Part shown: piece after piece, positions 1 to 7,268 of the stretch
Layout: each line of letters opens with the position of its first letter
Numbering within the stretch: position 1 is the first letter of the stretch
Assembly (NCBI GenBank): GCA_011524395.1
Contig: WTKN01000018.1
Coordinates: forward strand, 1-36,175
Source of the DNA: Moorena sp. SS36440bin_2
GTDB taxonomy: Bacteria; Cyanobacteriota; Cyanobacteriia; Cyanobacteriales; Coleofasciculaceae
Length of the DNA: 36,175 bases
Direction of reading: 5' to 3'
Notes under the pieces: model-generated
Database searches by the model: none
Seen by the model: only the letters and a program-made list of their open reading frames with translations
What the model was told of the DNA's origin: nothing
Program-made: the position numbers and the translations under genes

Positions 1-167
1 ACCAGTTCCTGGAAGCTGGGATAGGGATTATTCAGCAGTTTGAGTACTACTGGTTTTTGGTCATTGGTCCTAGTGCCACGATAAACTACGGTTCTCGACC
101 CATGGTAGACCAGGTCAGTGATGCAATAGCCTTTAATGTTGGGAGGAGTTGTGTTCATGGGTGACAT
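1..167 (-). CDS. Ser/Thr protein kinase-like protein, N-terminus only (partial)
   Basis: Read on the minus strand, the window opens with the first ~55 residues of a protein that runs off the left edge. The translation contains ITDLVYHGSRTVVYRG followed by KPVVLKLL. This matches the degenerate glycine-rich loop and the ATP-binding lysine strand of protein kinases, in the form seen at the start of the very large cyanobacterial multi-domain kinases (kinase, AAA-type ATPase, GAF and histidine-kinase modules). Only the kinase start is visible here, so the larger architecture is inferred from the family. Two in-frame ATG codons are possible (starting at 167 or 158). The one at 158, giving MNTTPPNIKGY, resembles typical family starts most closely. 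An unrelated kinase-fold protein remains possible. Confidence 0.7.
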   Translation of the reverse strand, partial: MSPMNTTPPNIKGYCITDLVYHGSRTVVYRGTRTNDQKPVVLKLLNNPYPSFQEL

Positions 168-289
168 ACCTAGGTGAGGGGATACGGCCAATCGGACCAA
201 TTCAACCGGACTCACTTTATAGATTTCCCCTTTCCTCCAGACCAGGTAACATTAACTAGGCACTCAGGAGGTAGGTGCCATGGAAGGGT

Positions 290-361
290 GGGGAGATGGG
301 GAGATGGGGAGATTTTGATTCTTCAACCAGCTAACCTGCAACCAGCTAACCTGCAACCAGC
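290..361. repeat. Two adjacent short tandem repeats
   Basis: GGGGAGAT occurs three times head to tail at 290-313. A 15-bp unit CAACCAGCTAACCTG follows twice at 324-353 with a third partial copy to 361, running into a HIP1 octamer GCGATCGC at 360-367. An open frame crosses this stretch but is an artefact of the repeats. It lies between the divergent kinase-like gene and the next small gene. Confidence 0.8.
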
Positions 362-425
362 GATCGCATAAACAAAGCTAGACTAAGGAAAATTAGCGAA
401 GTGACACTAGCGGGGAATCTCAACA

Positions 426-668
426 ATGCTCAAACCCAAATTAACGTTGATTGCTTTCCTATCAACTACTGGAATTGCCAGTGCTGTTTTGTTGGGTTCA
501 GTTAGTCCAGCTGAATCTTGTATGTACAAAAAGTCCCTTAACTACATAAGATCCGAGCAAGTGAATTGGTTACGCTCTCCTTGGGCAGCGGTTATTACCT
601 TACCAGGATTAGCTATAGCAGGAGCTTTGTACCTGGGTAATCGCTATTACCTAAGGGATGGCCAGTGA
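426..668 (+). CDS. Small two-helix membrane protein, unknown function
   Basis: Eighty residues. The first ~28 form a hydrophobic segment like a signal anchor (LTLIAFLSTTGIASAVLLGS) and a second hydrophobic stretch (AAVITLPGLAIAGALYLG) lies near the C-terminus, leaving a short polar loop with a single Cys. A purine-rich GGGGA lies about 9 bases before the ATG. I do not recognise the family. It stands alone between the divergent kinase-like gene and a repeat-filled spacer. The composition is protein-like and the start is reasonable, so I think it is real, but evidence for expression is only the ribosome-binding-like sequence. Confidence 0.5.
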   Translation: MLKPKLTLIAFLSTTGIASAVLLGSVSPAESCMYKKSLNYIRSEQVNWLRSPWAAVITLPGLAIAGALYLGNRYYLRDGQ

Positions 669-718
669 TATCACCTTTGAAATTAAGTCCAGTTAATCAT
701 TTCTAAAATAGGTAAACA

Positions 719-905
719 TTTAGCTGTCAGCTGTCAGCCGAAGGCCTTTGGCCACGCTACGCGAACAGCCCTCAGTATTCAGCTTATCGCTGATAGCTGA
801 ACGCGCACGCGTGCGCGTAGCGCTTATGCTGATAGCTGAATACTTAAATATCAATGCTGATAGCTGACAGCTGATAGCTGATAGCTGAATGCTCAATGCT
901 GAATG
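719..905. repeat. Repeat-filled spacer (TAGCTGA/GCTGTCAGC-type units)
   Basis: The spacer between the small membrane protein and the next gene is almost wholly made of degenerate repeats of TAGCTGATAGCTGAATGCT type, in both orientations. They are mixed with a GC-rich insert (743-766) that recurs inverted at 2245-2268, and an alternating ACGCGCACGCGTGCGCGTAGCG stretch. Related units reappear at 2050-2085, 30915-30940 and 35100-35205. No gene is seen here. Confidence 0.8.
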
Positions 906-906
906 C

Positions 907-943
907 TTACCAAAAAATTGATTACAATAGTATAAACTATACT
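907..943 (+). promoter_or_regulatory. Possible promoter for the 970-2049 gene
   Basis: TTACCA at 907-912 and TATAAA at 931-936 are separated by 18 bases. TATAAA is preceded by TAG, giving an extended -10 look. A second TATACT overlaps just downstream (938-943). The position 34 bases before the ATG is sensible. This rests on sequence resemblance only. Confidence 0.3.
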
Positions 944-969
944 AGTCCTAAATCAGTGGAGAAATCACT

Positions 970-2049
970 ATGAGTCAGGAAGAGGAAGTAACTTATACCC
1001 AAAAAACAGAGCGCCTCCAAGCCTTTACGCAACTGATTAAGTCAGTCGCTCCACTGATTTGGACTGTAGTAATTATTATTGTATTCATTCCCTTAGTCAG
1101 CAAACTTGTTATCCCCTATTCGAGCAATTCTGCTCAAATTAACCCCTCGACTGAATCAACAGTTGTTATTGAACCCCGTCCCGACTTTAGCAAAGTTAAT
1201 CAAGCGGTTGCTGATGCCGTTAAAGCATCTCACGCCAGTGCTGAAGCCTTTGCCGCCCAGGAGTTAGATAGTTGGGAAGCCGAGTTAATCCCCCGTGTGG
1301 ATAGTTTTTTAGACTGGTATTTTGATTATTTTAATCAAAAAAAGATGGAGCTCTCAGTTCCGTTTATGTGGGTATCATCTGCTATCATGCATCAAATCAA
1401 TCCCAACCTTCCCTCTGGCAAGCAAGCCCTTGACACCAAACTTACCGAGACCTTCCAAAAAGAATTTTCTAAACGAGTACTGCTTCCTCAGAATGCTCAA
1501 ATGAGGATGGAACTAATAACGAATGATACGATTGAATTATATATGGCTGATTTGGGCAACAATCTTAGTGACATCCAAAGCCAATATCAAATTCCTCAAG
1601 GTCAGTGGGATAGATATATTAACGAAATTTCGACGACAATTAATGATACAGAAGGTAACCTATCGAATATTTCCTTGAAATTGTTAATTGGCGGTAGTGG
1701 TTACTTGGTAGCTAAACCTATTCTGATTTCCATGGGAGGAAAAGTAGCGAGTAAAGTTAGCAGCAAACTAGCTGGTAAAGCCGCTAGCAAAATGGCCGCA
1801 AAAACTGGTGGTTTAGTAGCAACGGAGTTAGGAGCAAGTATCATTGATCCCCTGGCTGGTATCGGTTTATTGATTTGGGATGTTTGGGATTACCGTCACA
1901 CCCTGAAAGTCGAAAAACCTATATTACGTAGCAATATATTAGGATACTTACAACAGGTCAAAAAATCTCTGTTGAACAATCAAGAAACTGGGATTATGAC
2001 AGCAATTTATCAGTTAGAAGAGGGGATTTTACAGTCAGTTGAATCGTAA
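970..2049 (+). CDS. Single-pass membrane-anchored protein with Gly/Ala/Lys-rich segment, unknown function
   Basis: 359 residues. One strong transmembrane helix near the N-terminus (about residues 29-48, LIWTVVIIIVFIPLVSKLVI) is followed by a long soluble domain. The middle contains many acidic and aromatic residues (about 100-125, WEAELIPRVDSFLDWYFDYF). Around residues 235-300 a glycine/alanine-rich amphipathic stretch repeats small-residue and Lys positions (GKVASKVSSKLAGKAASKMA). It leads into a hydrophobic patch ending in LLIWDVWDYRHTL. This layout suggests an envelope protein with a second membrane-interacting segment. I recognise no named family and assign no reaction. It is transcribed convergently with the operon ending at 2319, with an IS-type hairpin pair between them. 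Confidence 0.75.
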   Translation: MSQEEEVTYTQKTERLQAFTQLIKSVAPLIWTVVIIIVFIPLVSKLVIPYSSNSAQINPSTESTVVIEPRPDFSKVNQAVADAVKASHASAEAFAAQELDSWEAELIPRVDSFLDWYFDYFNQKKMELSVPFMWVSSAIMHQINPNLPSGKQALDTKLTETFQKEFSKRVLLPQNAQMRMELITNDTIELYMADLGNNLSDIQSQYQIPQGQWDRYINEISTTINDTEGNLSNISLKLLIGGSGYLVAKPILISMGGKVASKVSSKLAGKAASKMAAKTGGLVATELGASIIDPLAGIGLLIWDVWDYRHTLKVEKPILRSNILGYLQQVKKSLLNNQETGIMTAIYQLEEGILQSVES

Positions 2050-2164
2050 GCGGTCAGCAGTCAGCGGTCAGCTGAATGCTTACGCAGATGTTAAGCTGCT
2101 AATACGGTTTCTTTACTTCTAATCCCTTCCTCTGCGTACTCCTGTAGAACAGGCTCTTGAACCT

Positions 2165-2390
2165 CCCCATCCTAAGAGGAATGGGGATTCCCAGGCACAA
2201 CATAGTTGGTTGTTATCTCCATGGGCGTAACTTTCCCGCGCACCGTTCGCGTAGCGTGGCCAAAGGCCAGGGTAGCTGGGTAGGGTCAATACCCAGTTTT
2301 TTTTGAGACCCTTACTTTTTATATTAACACTATTTGAGAGGGAAAAGAATACCCCGTCCTCTTAGGACGGGGTATTCTTTTCCCTCTCAA
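2165..2390. mobile_element. Remnant of an IS200/IS605-like element (paired subterminal hairpins, no transposase)
   Basis: Two hairpins of related sequence lie about 160 bp apart. The left one at 2165-2186 is CCCCAT-CCT / AGG-A-ATGGGG with loop AAG and one bulged A. The right one at 2334-2390 is a perfect palindrome with 27-bp arms (2334-2360 and 2364-2390) and a 3-nt loop, whose core reads CCCCGTCCT/AGGACGGGG. Such hairpins mark the ends of IS200/IS605-family elements. The 160 bp between them has no transposase reading frame, so this would be a non-autonomous or decayed copy. It also holds an inverted copy (2245-2268) of the GC-rich repeat at 743-766. The palindrome overlaps the 3' end of the next gene and could also stop transcription from both sides. 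Confidence 0.55.
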
Positions 2391-3662
2391 GCTCTCCCAC
2401 TCTGATAATCTTCTAGCAATCATTGCAGCGGTCTTGGAAGTCAGTTGTGAACAGATGGAGTAATGGTCACCCGGTTTAGCAGAAGGATTGGTTATAGAAA
2501 TTATGCGTTCTTTTTTGTCGGGGTATTGCACGAGGATGTCGTAATACATGATAATTTGATCCACTTCTGTATCCCCTGGCTGATAAACGCCCAGTTTCTG
2601 AACCAGTAAGTCAGAGATTACATCACAATAGGAGGGCGAATCTTTGGGGGGGATAATCGGCTTGTTGTCAAACAGACCCAGCCATTGATAGCGCATGATA
2701 ATATCATGGGAAACTGGTATACCCAATTTCTGAGCAACCAAGGCTTTAGCATCACCATTTGTGCTGCCACACAGTTCTAGCACAATTTCCTGATAAGTTT
2801 TCTCAAGCAGCTCAGGGCGATATTGTGTATCACAGAAGCCAAGATCAATCAATCCCTGTAAGGTCTCTCCCCAACCAGGGTATCTTAATGTTCCATGATA
2901 GAAGTTTCTAACATTATCAATGCCGTAAACCTTAGGGTATAGATACGCTCCAGAATCTGAATTTGGACGAGATTCAAATGTGCCTATATTGGGAACTTCA
3001 ACCGTTCTAGTTTCTAAATAAACTTTGTCTCCTGGAATCAGGGGTATCTGCGAGTCTTTGATCCAGTCTCCAGAGCCATCTTTGATCTTAACCGAAGCAA
3101 AAAGGGATTTTTTAGGAGCCCAAAAGCACTTATAACCAAACGGATTAATATTAGGATTACAGGGTAGTACACCAACATGATACCAGAGATCGATAATCTC
3201 TCCGCCCTTAGCATGCACATCGTCAATGAGCTTTTTACCGATCATACTGCCATATCCAGGATCTGTGCCAGCCTCTGTCACAATGGCAATGCCTTTTTCT
3301 TTTGCCTGTTGATCCAATTTTTGAAATTCTTGCTGAGTCTTGAACAAGTAGCCGATATGGCAGGTCATGATCAATGACACACTATGTTCCAGACAGTATT
3401 TTGTCACAAGGGGCTGATAGGGACCGGGTAAAAAGCTGATGACAATACTACTTTCTTTAATCAATTGATCAAGAGCCTGATTTTCAGGATTTGACCGATT
3501 AATGTCAATAGGATAGAAACTGCGCTTTGAATGCTGATGGACGATTTCTTCTGCAGTCATCTTATTCCTAGAGGCTACAGTAATGTGATAGCCTCGTTCA
3601 TTAAGATAGTCGCATAGAGGAGCAACTGGCACACCCGAACCTAATAACAAAATGTTCTTCAT
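2319..3662 (-). CDS. Saccharopine dehydrogenase-like NAD(P)-dependent oxidoreductase
   Basis: 447 residues. The N-terminal Rossmann domain starts with KNILLLGSGVPVAPLCDYL, and the family signature EAGTDPGYGSMIGKKLID lies near residue 130, matching the E-G-DPG-M region of saccharopine and carboxynorspermidine dehydrogenase-type enzymes. The C-terminal half looks like the family substrate domain, including TSKTAAMIARRL. The family joins or cleaves amino-acid/aldehyde conjugates using NAD(P). The substrate here is unknown. It is last in a minus-strand operon, starting 10 bp after the SDR gene. The final 23 residues (from LRGKRIPRPKRTG onward) are encoded by the perfect palindrome at 2334-2390 and sequence beyond it, so the native C-terminus has been replaced by mobile-element sequence. 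Activity may or may not survive. Confidence 0.85.
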   Translation of the reverse strand: MKNILLLGSGVPVAPLCDYLNERGYHITVASRNKMTAEEIVHQHSKRSFYPIDINRSNPENQALDQLIKESSIVISFLPGPYQPLVTKYCLEHSVSLIMTCHIGYLFKTQQEFQKLDQQAKEKGIAIVTEAGTDPGYGSMIGKKLIDDVHAKGGEIIDLWYHVGVLPCNPNINPFGYKCFWAPKKSLFASVKIKDGSGDWIKDSQIPLIPGDKVYLETRTVEVPNIGTFESRPNSDSGAYLYPKVYGIDNVRNFYHGTLRYPGWGETLQGLIDLGFCDTQYRPELLEKTYQEIVLELCGSTNGDAKALVAQKLGIPVSHDIIMRYQWLGLFDNKPIIPPKDSPSYCDVISDLLVQKLGVYQPGDTEVDQIIMYYDILVQYPDKKERIISITNPSAKPGDHYSICSQLTSKTAAMIARRLSEWESLRGKRIPRPKRTGYSFPSQIVLI

Positions 3663-3672
3663 CTAACTATCC

Positions 3673-4359
3673 TCATACATTATCAATAATTAATTCAGGG
3701 ATTACTACTGTATTAGGAAGATTCAATAACATCAGCACTATATCGGCTATAGTTTCTGGTTGAATCATATTTTCTGGGGATAAAGGAGAAGAGTTCTTTG
3801 CCATATTTGTGTTAACCCATCCTGGGCAAAGCGCGGTTACTCTTACACCATCTTCTTTAGCGGCATGGAACATGGCATGTGATGCCGCTAAAAATCCAAA
3901 CTTACTCATAGAATAGCCAACTTTACTGTCTTCAATGTATTTAGCACCGCTGGAAACAATGTTAATAATCCGGCCTTCACTGCTCTGACGCAAATACGGT
4001 AAAACCAAACGTGTAAGACGTATCGGTGCTTTTGTATTTACATCCAGCATTTTATCGAGTAGTTCTTCGTTATCATCTTCAATATCCACGGAATGAAAAA
4101 TGCCAGCATTATTAATTAGGCCATCTATCCTATGAAAGACATCGAGTGTTTTTTTGATCCATTCATGTTCTGTATTTGGATCAGCTGAATTATAAGAAAC
4201 CAATAACACCTTATCCTTTGGCAGTGCTAAAATATCTTTGGTTACCCGATCTAATTCTCTGACGCCAAGACTAAGAAGAAAGCCAGATTCATAGAGTTTG
4301 AGTGCAATTGCTTTACCTATGCCGCGATTAGCACCTGAAATCATCACAACTTTTGCCAT
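3673..4359 (-). CDS. Short-chain dehydrogenase/reductase (SDR)
   Basis: 228 residues, a near-complete classical SDR. The cofactor loop SGANRGIG is at residues 8-15 and NNAG is in the middle. The catalytic serine region (IVSSGAKY) is followed by YSMSK for the Tyr-Lys pair, then PGWVNTNMA. Enzymes of this fold oxidise or reduce alcohols and ketones with NAD(P). The protein is slightly short at the C-terminus compared with the usual ~250 residues. It begins 2 bp after the kinase pseudogene's stop codon and ends 10 bp before the saccharopine dehydrogenase-like gene, so the three were very likely one transcript. The substrate is unknown. Confidence 0.9.
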   Translation of the reverse strand: MAKVVMISGANRGIGKAIALKLYESGFLLSLGVRELDRVTKDILALPKDKVLLVSYNSADPNTEHEWIKKTLDVFHRIDGLINNAGIFHSVDIEDDNEELLDKMLDVNTKAPIRLTRLVLPYLRQSSEGRIINIVSSGAKYIEDSKVGYSMSKFGFLAASHAMFHAAKEDGVRVTALCPGWVNTNMAKNSSPLSPENMIQPETIADIVLMLLNLPNTVVIPELIIDNV

Positions 4360-4361
4360 GG

Positions 4362-5313
4362 TTATAATAGCTTTGCCTGCTTATTCATAACAGCTTTTAA
4401 ACATCGTTGCCGATAATCAGCATAAAAATAATCAGTATTGCCTTCTTGCAATTTGGTGAGAACCCATAGTAATTCCCTTAGCAGGATGGCATCTTGGTGG
4501 ATGGTGAGTTTATCTCTATTCAGAGATATTTTTGAATATGCTTGAAGAAACAGCTCAGTTTGCTGGTTATCGAGATGGTGGAAATGGATAAATGCAGCGA
4601 TATCAGAATAACTATCATTCATTTCAGCCATTTCCCAGTCCAGAAATATAGTATTTTTTTGACCTTTTAATAAATTTCCGTAGTGAAGATCATTATGGCA
4701 AAATTTGATGTGACTAGATTGATAGTAGGCATCTAATTTATTGCGTGTGATTTCAAAAAACTTTTGGATTTTTTTTATGGTATGATTAGATTTTTTTAAT
4801 GAATACCAGTATCGATCAAGTAAATCTTGAATATGATAGGTATGACTAATCGGTGAAAGTTCATGGATTTTACGCAGGGATTTCCCAAAACTCTTCAGTG
4901 CTTCTGCAGTTTTGATTTCTTTTAAAGTCCATACTGGCGCATCAATAAATTTAGTAAGTAACTATTGAGTTATTTTTGGAATCAAATGCGATCGGGTTCA
5001 CTCCAAGGTCGGCATGATATAATTTTTTAATAATTGAATATTCTACTTGTCTGTTAATTCCCTGCACTTCTGATGTATGACAAATTTTTATAACAAAAAT
5101 GCCACTATCTGTATAAACTTTAAAGTTTTGGTTATTTTTACCTTCGGTTAATTTTTAAACCCTGCTAATAGCTACCTTTTTTAGGGAAGGGAGATTTGAT
5201 AATACCTGCTCTACAACAATCCGATCTGATTTGTGAAATCCAAAGCACTGAACATCTGATTCTGCAAAACTCAGCGTTTCACAAATTATTTCCGACTGCT
5301 GTAGTTGATTCAT
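4362..5313 (-). pseudogene. APH/choline-kinase-type phosphotransferase, inactivated
   Basis: Read on the minus strand, three consecutive pieces make one APH-fold kinase. The N-terminal piece starts at ATG 5313 (MNQLQQSEI) and ends in KKVAISRV at a TAA (5155-5157). The same frame then continues KLTEGKNNQNFKVYTD. After a frame change near 4954-4961 the rest reads FIDAPVWTLKEI and on to FCHNDLHYGNLL (catalytic loop) and IFLDWEMA (metal-binding DWE), ending at 4362. The frame change coincides with GTAA GTAA (4954-4961). Removing one GTAA restores NSIVTKFIDAPVW without gap. The family phosphorylates choline, sugars, amino acids or drugs. The acceptor here is unknown. The upstream in-frame ATG at 5391 lies in a dispersed repeat and is not the likely start. 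Confidence 0.8.
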
Positions 5314-5374
5314 TAGGATTCTCTTGCCTATTCCTAATTGTTGACTTTTTATAGCTGAGCTATGGTGACTGCTT

Positions 5375-5421
5375 AGGTGTGCTTGACCCATTAAGAATTA
5401 AATTCGCCACTGGTCGCACCT
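5375..5421. repeat. 47-bp dispersed repeat, copy A
   Basis: Begins AGGTGTGCTTGACCCATTAA and ends in CGCACCT, so the ends are short inverted repeats (AGGTGYG/CGCACCT). A second copy is inverted at 5618-5660 and a third lies at 33317-33363. It overlaps the extra upstream ATG of the kinase pseudogene, which is one reason to prefer the internal start. Confidence 0.75.
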
Positions 5422-5617
5422 AAGGATGTGTCTGTAGACTGTAGGTGATATAACTCCAGTTCTGGTAGCCTGGTATCTGCCTAGGGTGGTAATTTAATCT
5501 CAATTTGGTATAGATTGTAACTTAAAAAAATCTAATTAAACCAATTTTTGTTATAATTGGAAAAAATTAATGATCAAAATCAGTACGTTTGTTCTAATCA
5601 ATCGCTAAACTTTCAAC

Positions 5618-5660
5618 AGGTGCGACCTGTGGCGCATTTAATGACGGGTTAAGCGCACCT
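5618..5660. repeat. 47-bp dispersed repeat, copy B (inverted, 43 bp)
   Basis: Reads AGGTGCGACCTGTGGCGCAT at one end and AAGCGCACCT at the other, the reverse orientation of copies A and C with a few bases missing in the middle. Together with copy A it forms a loose inverted pair about 200 bp apart. Confidence 0.75.
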
Positions 5661-5972
5661 AGTATTCTGAGCAATAAAGAATAAACCGTTGCGAACGCGC
5701 CCCGCGTCGGCTAAGCTGAATTGCTATTAGGATTTTTCAGATTTATCAAATCACATTATCAATAATTCCGAGATTATTGATAATGGATGTTGCTTATTGA
5801 CATTGACCGACCATATTTCAGGTTTGTGACACTATCAAAGAATTTTTATAGCGTTTCTCATAGCTATTAAAAGATTTCAAAATTAATAAGCAAAAATACT
5901 GATCGTATGAATCTCATATCCAGTAGGCATTTCAAAATAAGATGCGTTTACCCTCTAAATGTGCCTAATCCC

Positions 5973-6002
5973 TTGACATATCGCCACAAGTTAGAGTAGA
6001 CA
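5973..6002 (+). promoter_or_regulatory. Possible promoter for the GT2 gene
   Basis: A perfect TTGACA lies at 5973-5978. The best -10 candidate is TAGACA at 5997-6002 after 18 bases, which matches the consensus poorly. It is 60 bp before the ATG of the GT2 gene, which opens the plus-strand glycan block. Weak evidence only. Confidence 0.3.
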
Positions 6003-6062
6003 ATCAATAACATATGCTTATAGTTTAAACCGGATTGAATATTACTCAACCTGGGGCATCCT

Positions 6063-7085
6063 ATGGAAATTTCCTTAATTAAACAAAGGCAATTAAATGC
6101 CCAGAACTGGTCTGGCACTGACATAACACCAGAGCTGTCAGTGGTGGTACCAATCTACAATGAAGTGGAGAGTTTGCCCCACCTCATTGATGCGATCGCA
6201 TCCACCTTAACCGATACTCAGCTCAGCTATGAGCTGATTTGTGTCGATGATGGCTCTACAGATGGTTCCACCCAACTGCTCAAGGAGCAAGTCCTCTCCC
6301 GCCCTAATTTGCGAGGGGTAATTTTGCGTCGCAACTATGGTCAAACTGCTGCCATGGCAGCTGGGTTTAATAATGCTCGGGGTCGTGCCATTGTTACCTT
6401 AGATGGTGACCTACAAAATGATCCAGCCGACATTCCCATGCTGCTTGCCAAACTAGAGGAAGGGTATGACTTAGTTAGTGGCTGGCGTAAAAATCGGCAG
6501 GATGCTGCTGTGACTCGTTTACTGCCATCCAAAATTGCCAACTGGCTGATTGGACGGACCACTGGGGTTAAACTCCATGACTATGGCTGTTCTCTTAAAG
6601 CTTATCGCTCGGAATTGGTAGCCGACATGAACCTCTACGGTGAGTTACATCGGTTTTTACCAGCCTTGGCATATATTGAGGGGGCAAGAATTACCGAGTT
6701 ACCGGTGCGTCACCATGCTCGTCGCTATGGTAGTAGCAAGTATGGTCTGGGGAGAACGTTCCGGGTGCTCATGGATTTGTTGACCATCTTCTTCATGAAG
6801 AAATTCCTCACCAGACCGATGCATGTATTTGGATTACTAGGTCTGAGTTCCCTAGGCACGGGCATAATCATAGGGGCTTATCTGACCATTCTCAAGGTAG
6901 GTCTCAATGAAGATATCGGAGATCGGCCTTTACTGATCTTGGCAGTACTCTTGTTCTCGACTGGTGTACAACTGTTTAGTCTTGGTCTACTGGGGGAAAT
7001 ACTGATGCGTACTTACCATGAATCTCAGGGAAGACCGATTTATCGGGTTAGAGAAGTGGTGTCTTCTAATGTTGAGGAAGGTTAG
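6063..7085 (+). CDS. Family 2 glycosyltransferase with two C-terminal membrane helices (polyprenyl-phosphate sugar transferase type)
   Basis: 340 residues. The GT-A nucleotide-sugar fold shows SVVVPIYNEVESLPHL (about 26-41), VDDGSTDGS (61-69) and DGDLQNDP (114-121, metal-binding DxD region). YGCSLKAYR lies near 174-182. Two hydrophobic helices at about 253-277 and 289-311 anchor it to the membrane. This is the layout of GtrB/ArnC-like enzymes that transfer a sugar from a nucleotide donor to undecaprenyl/polyprenyl phosphate at the cytoplasmic face. The products can feed GT-C enzymes such as the two GT39-type proteins at 24.5-27.6 kb, a link I infer from family knowledge and shared locus. It opens the glycan block, 880 bp before the next gene. 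Confidence 0.9.
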   Translation: MEISLIKQRQLNAQNWSGTDITPELSVVVPIYNEVESLPHLIDAIASTLTDTQLSYELICVDDGSTDGSTQLLKEQVLSRPNLRGVILRRNYGQTAAMAAGFNNARGRAIVTLDGDLQNDPADIPMLLAKLEEGYDLVSGWRKNRQDAAVTRLLPSKIANWLIGRTTGVKLHDYGCSLKAYRSELVADMNLYGELHRFLPALAYIEGARITELPVRHHARRYGSSKYGLGRTFRVLMDLLTIFFMKKFLTRPMHVFGLLGLSSLGTGIIIGAYLTILKVGLNEDIGDRPLLILAVLLFSTGVQLFSLGLLGEILMRTYHESQGRPIYRVREVVSSNVEEG

Positions 7086-7133
7086 TGATATAGGGTTTAT
7101 AAATGAGATGTAAACTTAGGAGGTATTTTTTTT

Positions 7134-7268
7134 CTGTCCAATAAAACGCTGTATATCTTTCCCCTCTTGGCTTGTGCCTGTTTCATTTTACTTTTTTCAG
7201 CAAGAATTCTGTTTACAACCGAGATCCAAACCCTAGCTCACTTGGAAATCAAGTTGGTTGGTAACTAA
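7134..7268 (+). CDS. Possible 44-residue membrane peptide with non-ATG start
   Basis: A strong AGGAGG at 7118-7123 is followed after 10 bases by CTG (7134), opening a short frame SNKTLYIFPLLACACFILLF and on to LEIKLVGN and TAA. One clear transmembrane helix is predicted by eye. The excellent ribosome-binding sequence and protein-like composition favour translation. The CTG start and small size argue for caution. It could also be the decayed start of a larger membrane protein that once followed the GT2 gene. Confidence 0.25.
   Translation: MSNKTLYIFPLLACACFILLFSARILFTTEIQTLAHLEIKLVGN

Larger units (their letters stand above)
5422..6062. other. AT-rich intergenic region between divergent operons
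   Basis: About 640 bp without a supportable gene, between the minus-strand kinase operon and the plus-strand glycan block. It contains the second copy of the 47-bp dispersed repeat and, near its right end, a possible promoter for the GT2 gene. I see no RNA gene or transposase. Confidence 0.6.

Noticed and set aside
174-371. 65-codon ORF near the left end
   Set aside because: Composed mainly of tandem repeats (LQPANLQPANLQPA) with no domain content.
5389-5391. Upstream ATG as the start of the kinase gene
   Set aside because: It lies in a dispersed 47-bp repeat, so the extra N-terminal residues (MGQAHLSSH) are repeat-encoded. ATG 5313 fits better.
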